64,000 nucleotides of DNA, from positions 1-64,000 of the forward strand of contig CAZBRD010000022.1 of the NCBI GenBank assembly GCA_964494205.1. The letters run 5' to 3'. The position numbers were made by a program, and so were the translations under genes. Of the stretch, positions 9,210 through 16,600 are shown one piece after another. The DNA is from JBBTCX01 sp964494205 (lineage in GTDB: Bacteria > Planctomycetota > Phycisphaerae > UBA1845). Position 1 is the first letter of the stretch, and every line of letters begins with the position of its first letter. The notes beneath the pieces are model-generated. The model searched no databases. It saw only the letters and a program-made list of their open reading frames with translations, and was not told the origin of the DNA.

Positions 9210-10169
9210 TCAGCCGCCGAAAGAGAGCATATAACTGAATTCGGCACCAAACTCGGGGCCGTCCGTGTCCCCATCAAGACCGACGTTGAACGCAATGCCT
9301 AACTTCTGGTGTTCAGCAAATTCCCAATCGAGGCCGAATTCCGCTTCGTGGTTCGCACGCATCGCGTCTTCCGTTTCTTCCGAAGCGTAGATGTAATCCG
9401 TGATGAACAGGAGATTGTCGGAGAGACGATGATCAACGCCGATGGCGGCCCCGTACTGGAAGTCTTCAGCGTCTTCTTCGTTGTCTCCGTTGACTGATTT
9501 GGCGTACGGGTTGAGGTGCAAACGCGTCGAACCCGGGACAATAGTCTTGGTGAACAAACCTCGAATTTCGTAGTCGACTCCGCTCGAATCGATACCCGTT
9601 GGTAACCGTACGAAGTTTCGCATTGCGAACGCGGGAATCACTTCCTGCTCGTCCCAGAGTCTCCAATGCCAGCCGATCGTGAGATCGCCGTTACCGTCAA
9701 CGCGGCCGTCGCCAAGCTGGACGGGAATCTTAAAAATCAACTCGTGATTTTCGACGACACCCCATTCAACCTCGAGTTCATATTCGTATTCGTCGCGATC
9801 ACCGCGCTTTTCGCTGTAATCCCAAGGGTAGCTGCCTTTGTCCTTCTTTTTCTTTGAATGATCCCAGCCGAAGATATTTTTGACTATGACTTCTCCCGGC
9901 GGTTCCGGATCAGCGCTGCGCAGGAACACGGGTCCATCGATCTCCCAGTGGTTGTCCGACGACTGATGCGTCACGACTGTGGTTTTTTCCTTCGTTACAT
10001 TCGAATCCTGCATGTTGTAGCTGACAAGACTCATCGGGTTCGTCGATGATGCTGAACCGGAATTGTCGCTTGGCGCCGGCGATGCGGCTCGCAAACCAGA
10101 CGAAATCAGCAGAAATAATGCCATAGACGGGATTACTGTGCGAAGACGTCGAGAGGTATTTCGCATACG
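9210..10169 (-). CDS. Secreted outer-membrane beta-barrel-like protein
   Basis: Start set at Met 10169 because GGAGA lies 4 bases upstream and a signal peptide follows (TVIPSMALFLLISSGLRA). After a low-complexity stretch and an acidic/Lys-rich patch (about residues 95-120), the rest is made of alternating strands with Trp/Tyr/Phe at their ends (DLTIGWHWRLW, HLNPYAKS, AEFGLDWEFAEHQKLGIAFN), and the last residues form a strand ending in FSYMLSFGG. This is the pattern of the 'transporter'/phenol MetA-degradation-like barrel group often encoded next to metal and solvent efflux genes. It could be an outer-membrane pore, with the substrate unknown. It is divergent from the PepSY-like gene, sharing a 330 bp regulatory region. 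Confidence 0.65.
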   Translation of the reverse strand, partial: RMRNTSRRLRTVIPSMALFLLISSGLRAASPAPSDNSGSASSTNPMSLVSYNMQDSNVTKEKTTVVTHQSSDNHWEIDGPVFLRSADPEPPGEVIVKNIFGWDHSKKKKDKGSYPWDYSEKRGDRDEYEYELEVEWGVVENHELIFKIPVQLGDGRVDGNGDLTIGWHWRLWDEQEVIPAFAMRNFVRLPTGIDSSGVDYEIRGLFTKTIVPGSTRLHLNPYAKSVNGDNEEDAEDFQYGAAIGVDHRLSDNLLFITDYIYASEETEDAMRANHEAEFGLDWEFAEHQKLGIAFNVGLDGDTDGPEFGAEFSYMLSFGG

Positions 10170-10304
10170 GTCTCCTTGCGTACTTGTGGCGGGAACAAAA
10201 CTGTTCAATTTCAACCCAAGCCGGCGCCGCGCCGCACCCGCTTTCGAGTCGCCGACCCCCTGTCGGAAACGATGAGGAAGACTATTCTATATTCGGCGTT
10301 CGTC

Positions 10305-10333
10305 CATTACGTAAAGATGACAAATCCGTAATG
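10305..10333. promoter_or_regulatory. Candidate operator between divergent genes
   Basis: A 7-bp inverted repeat (CATTACG ... CGTAATG) spans this site and encloses ATGACAA (10317-10323). ATGACAA is the half-site of the box bound by CusR/CopR-type response regulators (ATGACAA-NN-TTGTCAT); the second half here matches only partly. It lies between the barrel gene (9210-10169, minus) and the PepSY-like gene (10501, plus), close to an OmpR-family regulator gene, so it is a plausible target of that regulator. No other copy was found upstream of the efflux operon. Confidence 0.35.
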
Positions 10334-10500
10334 AATTGCTTTTGAGGGGGATTGGTTATCAATTGGCCAGTGATTCGCGGGTCTACTCGTGGTATTGTGG
10401 TGCACGCATTGGTCCGTGTCGGCGTGTGACTTACAAGCACTAGGTCTCAACACGAGATGTCGCGACGTGACTTCAACTTACGCAATTGAGGAGAATCAAC

Positions 10501-11034
10501 ATGTATCGTAATCAGACTTGCTGTGTTGGTTGTACTGCACTGGTCGTAGTTCTCGGGGCGCTTCTTGCTTTCGCCCAAAACGATCCAAAGGGTGGTGACT
10601 ATGAAAAACAAATAAAGGAGTCTGAAGTGCCAAAGGCTGCGCTCGATACGTTGAAGAAGTTAGCCGGCGGCGCTCCGTTTACCGAATTCGCGGAGGAAGT
10701 TGAACACGGGCAAAAGTACTACGAAGGATCGTGGAAAACGGCGGATGGCAATGTCGACGGTCTGGTCACGGAAACAGGCGACGTTGTCGAAATTGAAGAG
10801 TCCATTCCAGCGGCTAAAGTCCCGAACGGTGCGAAAACGGCGATCGAAAAAACCGCAGGGAAAGACACTACCGTTCATTTCGAACGAAAAACAGTTTACC
10901 TCTTTGAGGCCCATTTCAAGAGCGACGGTAAGGGACGCGAGATCATCGTCACTGCGGATGGTCGCGAGTTTCACGAAGATTGCGGCAAGGAGGGACAAAA
11001 GGAAGACGGAGATGACGACGACGAAGAGAAATAG
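10501..11034 (+). CDS. Secreted PepSY-like protein
   Basis: GAGGAG 8 bases upstream fixes the start at ATG 10501, and a signal peptide follows (CCVGCTALVVVLGALLAFA). The mature protein has two PepSY-like units: VPKAALDTLKKLAGGAPFTE with YYEGSWKTADG, then VPNGAKTAIEKTAGKDTTV with FEAHFKSDGKGREIIVTADG. This is the pattern of the beta-lactamase-inhibitor-like PepSY group, small periplasmic domains often found beside two-component systems. The tail is strongly acidic (GDDDDEEK). It directly precedes the response regulator and kinase genes (110 bp gap), so it may modulate or report to that kinase; this is inferred from position. Confidence 0.65.
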   Translation: MYRNQTCCVGCTALVVVLGALLAFAQNDPKGGDYEKQIKESEVPKAALDTLKKLAGGAPFTEFAEEVEHGQKYYEGSWKTADGNVDGLVTETGDVVEIEESIPAAKVPNGAKTAIEKTAGKDTTVHFERKTVYLFEAHFKSDGKGREIIVTADGREFHEDCGKEGQKEDGDDDDEEK

Positions 11035-11143
11035 TGTGGCTGGAAGAAACTACTGCTTGGCGATCGCTCGCAGATGCAAATGAAACGCTTTGCAATTCTA
11101 AGGGCGCGACTCTCAGGTGTTCCGCAGAATTCGTAGCCAATAA

Positions 11144-11821
11144 ATGCGTGTTCTTGTTGTCGAAGACGATGCCGGAATCTCATCCTTCGTCAGGAAGGGT
11201 TTGATCGAGGCGTCATGCGCGGTGGACGTTGCGCGCAACGGGCATGACGGATTGGAGCTAGCATCCAAGGAGCCCTACGACGTCATCATCCTCGACATCA
11301 TGCTTCCGGGACTAGACGGATTCGATGTTCTGCGAGAATTGCGCGGGAAGGACGTCCGCACACCAGTCATCTGTCTCACAGCGAGGGATGCGGTCGACGA
11401 TCGTATCACAGGCCTGAATCTCGGGGCAGACGATTATTTGGCAAAACCATTCAGCTTCGCTGAACTCCATGCACGGATGCATGCCATTTTGCGTCGCAGT
11501 GAGGGATTGGCCACAAAACCAATCGTCGTCGGCGATCTTACGATAGATTTGATGCGCCGCAGCGTGACTCGACGCGGAAAACGCCTTGACCTCACCCCAC
11601 GCGAGTTCGCCATGATCGAGTATCTTGGCCGCAATGTGGGAAGAGTGCTGACGCGAACGATGCTCCTTGAGCATGTGTGGGATCTGCATCAGGATCCAAT
11701 GACCAATGTCGTCGATGTCCACGTGAATCGACTCCGACGTAAGATAGAGCACGGGTTCAACAAACCACTTCTGCACACCATTCGCGGCGTCGGCTATGTC
11801 CTCACTGAAAAAGAGAAGTAG
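11144..11821 (+). CDS. OmpR-family response regulator (CusR/CopR-like position)
   Basis: A 225-residue regulator with an N-terminal receiver domain and a C-terminal winged helix. The phosphoacceptor is Asp51 (DVIILDIMLPG), with the acidic pair EDD at 7-9, Thr79 and Lys101 (LAKPF) in their usual places. The DNA-binding part contains LTPREFAMIEYLGRNVGRVL and the recognition helix region VVDVHVNRLRRKI. Phosphorylation should promote dimer binding to direct or inverted sites. Its stop overlaps the kinase start by 26 bases, so the two are co-translated. Being next to a metal RND system it is likely a metal-responsive regulator, but the closeness is the only evidence for that signal. Confidence 0.88.
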   Translation: MRVLVVEDDAGISSFVRKGLIEASCAVDVARNGHDGLELASKEPYDVIILDIMLPGLDGFDVLRELRGKDVRTPVICLTARDAVDDRITGLNLGADDYLAKPFSFAELHARMHAILRRSEGLATKPIVVGDLTIDLMRRSVTRRGKRLDLTPREFAMIEYLGRNVGRVLTRTMLLEHVWDLHQDPMTNVVDVHVNRLRRKIEHGFNKPLLHTIRGVGYVLTEKEK

Positions 11822-13244
11822 ATTCAAGATTGGCATAGGAACGCGGCTTACACTTTGGAGCGCGGGTCTATGCACATTGCTTGTCGCGGTCGTGTGTGCG
11901 GCGCTGTACGCGGGGATGTACTTCTCCATGCGATCGCAGATCGATGCCTTTCTGGAAGGCGAAATTCGTGAACTTGCCATGACGGCGAATGAACATCCCA
12001 ATGACGATTCGGGGTTACAGTTATCCCTGCAAAAGGAGCTTGGCGTACGTTCTCGCAATGATCTTGGTTTTCGACTCATTGACGACAACGGGCTTGTCTT
12101 TGTAAGCAGCGCTGTCGAAGACGATTTGCGCGAAGCCTGGAAGCAGCCTTACGGCTGGGGCAGTAATGAGTCCCTTATTTTTTGTGAAACGCTTCAGCCC
12201 GAAGGAAAAGCTCCCCGATTCCGCGTGTGCAGCCAGCGCGTGGAGTTGGCCGATGGTCGGAAATGTACGGCTCAGTGCAGCTATTTGCTGAAACAATTGG
12301 AGGAATCCTTGTCCCGTCTTCGCGGAATTTGCTTAGCTGTACTTGGGATTGCACCGCTGTTGGCCTTAGCGTTAGGGAGTTTTCTTGCTTCGCGCAGTCT
12401 GGAACCGGTGCGGCACATCATGGACACTGCGAATGCGATCAGCGCCAGCGATCTGCGCGCTCGAATCGCGCTTTCCGGAACTGGCGACGAAATGGATCGG
12501 CTGGCGGAAACGCTCAATGACATGTTGCGTCGTATCGAGCAGAAAGTACGGGAGGTTCAGCGATTCACCGCCGACGCTTCACATGAGTTGCGCACTCCGT
12601 TGGCTGCACTGCGAGGATGTGCGGAAGTGGCGCTTTCCCGGCACCGATCAACGGAAGAACTTCGGAAATCGATTGAAGAGTGCATACCGCAGTACGAGCG
12701 TTTGCAACGCCTGGCGGAGGACCTTCTGTTCCTTGCGCGGCTGGACGCTGGCGAGCCAGTTATCAAGTTTGAGCCCATTTCCCTGGCGAGCGCAGTTAGA
12801 GACATGATTGATCTGTATGCACCGTTGGCTGAGGAAAAGGGACTTGAATTGCTGACAAGGGACTTGAAGCCCGTAATGGTTCTCGGCGATGGTGGGCGAA
12901 TTCGACAGGTAATCGGCAATATTATCGACAACGCCGTCAAATATACGGCCGCGAATGGGCGCATTGTCGCATCACTCTCGTCTAACAACGGAAATGCAAG
13001 CGTCGAAATCACGGACAACGGGGTTGGAATCTCTGCCAATGACTTGCCCAACGTATTCAATCGTTTTTACCGCGCGGATCCGGCGCGTTCAGGTCAGTTA
13101 CCACCTGGCGTTGGATTGGGGCTTTCTATCTCTCGGTCAATCATCGAAGCTCATGGTGGCACAATCGCGATAACAAGTGCCCAACACAAAGGAACATGCG
13201 TCCAAATTACGATTCCAAGTCTAAGCAATCCTGCACTTGACTGA
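11796..13244 (+). CDS. Sensor histidine kinase of the metal-type two-component system
   Basis: A 482-residue membrane kinase with two transmembrane helices (about residues 18-42 and 170-195) bracketing a periplasmic sensor domain of about 130 residues, then a HAMP linker, an H-box with the phosphoacceptor His263 (SHELRTPLAALRG), an N-box (DNAVKYTA), G1 (DNGVGISANDLPNVF) and G2 (GVGLGLSISRSI). The overall type matches CusS/CopS-like kinases. It phosphorylates the regulator encoded just upstream. The sensor domain has few His or Met residues, so a metal-binding function is not evident in the sequence. Confidence 0.88.
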   Translation: MSSLKKRSRFKIGIGTRLTLWSAGLCTLLVAVVCAALYAGMYFSMRSQIDAFLEGEIRELAMTANEHPNDDSGLQLSLQKELGVRSRNDLGFRLIDDNGLVFVSSAVEDDLREAWKQPYGWGSNESLIFCETLQPEGKAPRFRVCSQRVELADGRKCTAQCSYLLKQLEESLSRLRGICLAVLGIAPLLALALGSFLASRSLEPVRHIMDTANAISASDLRARIALSGTGDEMDRLAETLNDMLRRIEQKVREVQRFTADASHELRTPLAALRGCAEVALSRHRSTEELRKSIEECIPQYERLQRLAEDLLFLARLDAGEPVIKFEPISLASAVRDMIDLYAPLAEEKGLELLTRDLKPVMVLGDGGRIRQVIGNIIDNAVKYTAANGRIVASLSSNNGNASVEITDNGVGISANDLPNVFNRFYRADPARSGQLPPGVGLGLSISRSIIEAHGGTIAITSAQHKGTCVQITIPSLSNPALD

Positions 13245-13286
13245 ACGGACAAAGTTTATGATGGCGAGTTTGATGCTGTCCCATTG

Positions 13287-13508
13287 TCAAACAAGCCTTG
13301 CGGAAATTCGCGCAACGGACTGATGCGTCCACCTACCGGATTTTCCCGTTTTCGTTGGTACACCGCGCGTCGTCAGATGGCCAGCGATTTGTTCCGGCGT
13401 ACTGCCGTTCGCTCGCATGTTCCGAATCTCAACAATGATTTCCTGCTGGGCATGGTTTGGAACAAGTGATGCACCATCTGTTCCCAGGTCATACCCGTAT
13501 GTATGCAT
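13287..13508 (-). pseudogene. Remnant of a large serine recombinase
   Basis: The translation contains the core of the 'recombinase' domain that follows the catalytic domain in large serine recombinases: GYDLGTDGASLVPN, then IVEIRNMRANGSTPEQIAGH, then RGVPTKTGKSGRWTHQSVA. Only about 70 residues remain; the N-terminal serine catalytic domain and the zinc ribbon are missing on both sides. It overlaps the XRE remnant and lies just upstream of the intact tyrosine integrase. The region was probably invaded at least twice. Confidence 0.6.
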
Positions 13509-13624
13509 CTGTTCATGCGTTCGTAAACGGACGGCGTGACGTCTCGTGTGGCACAGCATCTCGAATCATTGAAGCATTGGGCCTTGAGATAGTACTTAGA
13601 CGACGAAAGCTAGGGCGAACGTAG
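13499..13624 (+). pseudogene. Truncated XRE-type HTH regulator upstream of the integrase
   Basis: This short frame encodes HAFVNGRRDVS followed by ASRIIEALGLEIVLRRRK, the recognition helix and following helix of a cro/CI-type HTH domain, and stops 9 bases before the integrase start. The frame is open back to 13439 but the expected N-terminal helices are not encoded. Small XRE genes directly in front of tyrosine integrases are common in integrative elements, so this is probably the broken repressor of the element. The left break coincides with the serine recombinase remnant on the other strand. Confidence 0.5.
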
Positions 13625-13632
13625 GTAAAGCA

Positions 13633-15174
13633 ATGGCCAGAGTCTTTCAAGCGACATTTGTCAATCGCAAGGGTCAACTCCAGACTGCGAGACCTTGGTA
13701 CGTTGAGTTCAAGGACCACAAAAACGGCACCCGGCGGATGCCGACGTTTGCGGAACGCCGCGCCGCAGAGTCGTTCGGTCGCTACGTCGAACGATTGGTT
13801 GAATTGCGCATTGCTGGCGAGCCTTTTGATTTGGAAATTCGCCGTTGGCTGGATTCATTGCCCTCAAAGCTGTTGAATCGGCTCTTCGCGATCGAACTGC
13901 ATGACCGCGAGCGCGCCGCGAATATCAAATCTCTGACTGATCACGTCGCCGACTTCAAGAAATCCCTGTTCGACGGTGGCGCTACGCCAGCATACGTGCA
14001 GAAAACGGCGAATCGGGTTACGAAGGCAATCGATGGTATTGGGGCAGAATTCGTTTTCCAATTGAAAGCGGAAAAAGTCTCCGGATTCATGGCGAAACAG
14101 CGGGAAGGCAAAAAGGGTCTCAGCGCCAAATCGTCGAATCACTATCTCGCGGCATGCAAACAATTCGGAAACTGGCTGGTAAAGAACAAGCGGGCAATTG
14201 AAAACCCGTTGACGCACCTTACGGCGCTAAATTCAAGAGCCGACCGCAGACATGTTCGCCGAACCTTCGAGCCTAACGAGTTGACGGCGATCCTGGAAGC
14301 TGCGCGGAACGGCTCCATGTTCACCTTTTGGCGAATCGAAAAGGACGATCAAGGACGTGCCCGCAAAGTCGCCACTGAAATTTCGGGTGAGGAACGATAT
14401 TGGCTTTACCGGTTGGCCGTCGAGACGGGCCTAAGATCAAACGAGCTGCGCCAGCTGCGTCGGGCCGACTTCGACCTCGATTCCCCACAACCCACGGTGG
14501 CCGTTGGCGCTGAAGTCGCCAAGAATCGAACGGCGGCCACACTTCCGCTTCGACCGGAAACGGCAAATGGACTCAAGGCATTCATGGCTGACAAGCATCC
14601 GGCGGCAACCGTATTCAAACTCCCCCGTCCCGAAAACGTCGTGGTAATGCTCCGGAAGGATCTCAAATCAGCACGTATCCCGTACGAGGACGATTTGGGT
14701 CGGGTGTGCGATTTCCATGCGTTCCGCGTTACGTTTGCTTCAATGCTACTGCGTTCCGGCGTCGATTTGCGAACCGCCAAGGAACTCATGCGGCACGCGA
14801 CTGTAGGAATGACGGCAGACGTGTACGCGGTGACGTTTAGAGGCTCGCTCCACCAGGCGATCGCCAAATTGCCCAATCTGTCCCAAAGTTCCGACGAACA
14901 GAAACTAAAGGCCGTGGGGACGTACGATGCAAATCCAAACTCGACTTCAAATGTCTTGTCGGATTGCTTGGCGCGACAATGCTCGAAACCGATCAAATCA
15001 ATTCAACGTGATTCAACCGAGGCCACAGCGATTGACTTGGAAGATCGCTTCGGAACATTAGATTCCAACGAGAATTACGATGATTTGCATCGAACTGTAT
15101 TGAACAATAGCGAACTCGCTCTTACTTCCTCGCAACCACCCCCAAGGGGAGTCGAACCCCTGTCTTCAGGATGA
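13633..15174 (+). CDS. Tyrosine recombinase (integrase) at tRNA-Glu
   Basis: A 513-residue phage-type integrase. The central region (about residues 95-200) has the SAM-like core-binding domain and the catalytic domain has all expected residues: Arg268 in TGLRSNEL, Lys297 (AKNRTA), the HxxR pair His362/Arg365 (FHAFRVTF), His388 (MRHATVG) and the nucleophile Tyr398 (DVYAV). It is therefore predicted to be active. About 115 residues follow the catalytic Tyr, a longer tail than usual. The gene converges on tRNA-Glu; its last 38 bases (15137-15174) lie inside the tRNA gene, antisense to it, so the final residues QPPPRGVEPLSSG are read from tRNA sequence. This is the arrangement of an element integrated at a tRNA 3' end. 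No excisionase was found. Confidence 0.88.
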   Translation: MARVFQATFVNRKGQLQTARPWYVEFKDHKNGTRRMPTFAERRAAESFGRYVERLVELRIAGEPFDLEIRRWLDSLPSKLLNRLFAIELHDRERAANIKSLTDHVADFKKSLFDGGATPAYVQKTANRVTKAIDGIGAEFVFQLKAEKVSGFMAKQREGKKGLSAKSSNHYLAACKQFGNWLVKNKRAIENPLTHLTALNSRADRRHVRRTFEPNELTAILEAARNGSMFTFWRIEKDDQGRARKVATEISGEERYWLYRLAVETGLRSNELRQLRRADFDLDSPQPTVAVGAEVAKNRTAATLPLRPETANGLKAFMADKHPAATVFKLPRPENVVVMLRKDLKSARIPYEDDLGRVCDFHAFRVTFASMLLRSGVDLRTAKELMRHATVGMTADVYAVTFRGSLHQAIAKLPNLSQSSDEQKLKAVGTYDANPNSTSNVLSDCLARQCSKPIKSIQRDSTEATAIDLEDRFGTLDSNENYDDLHRTVLNNSELALTSSQPPPRGVEPLSSG

Positions 15175-15209
15175 GAACCTGATATCCTAGGCCACTAGAC
15201 GATGGGGGC
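15137..15209 (-). tRNA. tRNA-Glu (anticodon CTC)
   Basis: The minus strand folds into a full cloverleaf of 73 bases: acceptor GCCCCCA with TGGGGGT (first pair G-U), anticodon stem TCAGG/CCTGA around loop TTCTCAT giving anticodon CTC, and T arm AGGGG-TTCGACT-CCCCT. The discriminator is G and CCA is not encoded. The 3' end faces the integrase gene and is the likely attachment site of the element to its left. Confidence 0.93.
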
Positions 15210-15262
15210 ATCGCTTGTGAAAAACGGTACGCACGATCAAACACCCCGTCAAGGGCGGTGAG

Positions 15263-16597
15263 ATGACTATGCATGTTTGTGTTTTTTCGATTCCCGGGCT
15301 GCGGCCAAAAGATATTCAGGCTTCGACAACGCCCATGTTATTCGAATGGGCAAATCGCGGGGCGATGGCAGGTTTGGAACCGTCATTCCCGTGCGTCACT
15401 TCGCCTGTGCAGGCCTGCATGTTCACGGGGTTGCCGCCGAACAAACACGGCGTGATCGCGAACGGGTTCTACTATCGCGAGCGAGACGACGTCGAGTTCT
15501 GGGTGGGCCGCAATGACAAGTTCGTCGGCGAACAAATCTGGAACGCCCTGAAAAAGCGGTTTCCCGATTACACGTCGGCCGTCTGGCATGCGCAGAATAT
15601 CAAGGATGCATCTGCCGACTTCATCGTGACTCCAGAACCTATCCACGAGCCGGATGGGAAGACAAAGCTCTGGTGCTACTCGAAGCCGGAAGGTACGTAC
15701 CAACGATTGCTCGACTCGCTGGGACATTTCCCGCTGCAACACTACTGGGGTCCCCTATCGAATATCGACTCGACCCGCTGGATTCTGCGAGCGGCTCATC
15801 GACTGTTTGAATGGCACCAGCCGAATTTGAATTGGATCTATCTACCTCATCTGGACTACGCAGCACAGAAATTCGGTCCTGATAGTCCGCAGGCACAGAA
15901 TTCCGTGGCGGAACTAGATCGTGCGATCGCGGACTTTGTGCGGCTTATGGAGGGTGCGTCGCCAGGAAAGGATGTCGCCTACCTCGCCGTCGGCGAATAT
16001 GCCCTGACGCCCGTCAACTCCGCCATTCACCCGAACCGAATACTGCGTGAGGCTGGTTTGCTTCGGGTGAAAACACTCGACGACGGCGAGCACATCGATC
16101 TGGCAGCAAGTGAAGCCTTCGCGATGGTGGATCATCAGTTCGCTCACGTCTACGTGAAGTCAAAAAATGGCGCGACGATTAAGAAAGTGTGGGATCTATT
16201 TCGTTCGACGAGTTGCGTGGATGGAGTCATCGCGGGCGAGGATCGAGCCAAGGTCGGCCTTAATCACGATCGCAGCGGCGACATCGTGCTGATTTCAAGC
16301 GATGATTCATGGTTTGCCTACTACTGGTGGCTTGTCGACAAGAACGCACCTTCGTTCGCGCGCACCGTAGACATTCATCGCAAGCCGGGCTACGACCCGG
16401 TCGAGTTATTCTTTGATCCGGCGACCAAGGGCATTCCGCTGAATGCGGGGCTGGTCAAGGGCTCACATGGAGTGCCAGCCAGCGGCGATCGTCACAAAAC
16501 TGTCGTGATATCCTCGAAGGCCGATTCAACGATCGCCCAACGAAAACTCCGCGATACCGACATGAAGGAACTGGTGCTTGGACTATTTGGAAAGTAA
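15263..16597 (+). CDS. Ebo-type alkaline phosphatase superfamily phosphodiesterase (EboF-like)
   Basis: A soluble 444-residue member of the type I phosphodiesterase/nucleotide pyrophosphatase fold. FPCVTSPVQACMFTGLPPNK holds the nucleophile threonine and the TG..P..HG motif; YLPHLDYAAQKFGPDSP holds the second metal-site region; SHGVPASGDRH holds a conserved His. The first metal Asp expected after the initial strand is absent (FSIPGLRP instead of DG), and the usual DHG is replaced by GEYALTP. This combination fits the branch found in 'ebo' gene clusters as I remember it, where it accompanies a UbiA-type prenyltransferase and an EboE epimerase. None of these is adjacent here, but an EboE-like gene lies at 44265. 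Substrate unknown. Start ATG 15263 has only a weak ribosome-binding site; ATG 15269 is equally possible. Confidence 0.7.
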   Translation: MTMHVCVFSIPGLRPKDIQASTTPMLFEWANRGAMAGLEPSFPCVTSPVQACMFTGLPPNKHGVIANGFYYRERDDVEFWVGRNDKFVGEQIWNALKKRFPDYTSAVWHAQNIKDASADFIVTPEPIHEPDGKTKLWCYSKPEGTYQRLLDSLGHFPLQHYWGPLSNIDSTRWILRAAHRLFEWHQPNLNWIYLPHLDYAAQKFGPDSPQAQNSVAELDRAIADFVRLMEGASPGKDVAYLAVGEYALTPVNSAIHPNRILREAGLLRVKTLDDGEHIDLAASEAFAMVDHQFAHVYVKSKNGATIKKVWDLFRSTSCVDGVIAGEDRAKVGLNHDRSGDIVLISSDDSWFAYYWWLVDKNAPSFARTVDIHRKPGYDPVELFFDPATKGIPLNAGLVKGSHGVPASGDRHKTVVISSKADSTIAQRKLRDTDMKELVLGLFGK

Positions 16598-16600
16598 ACC

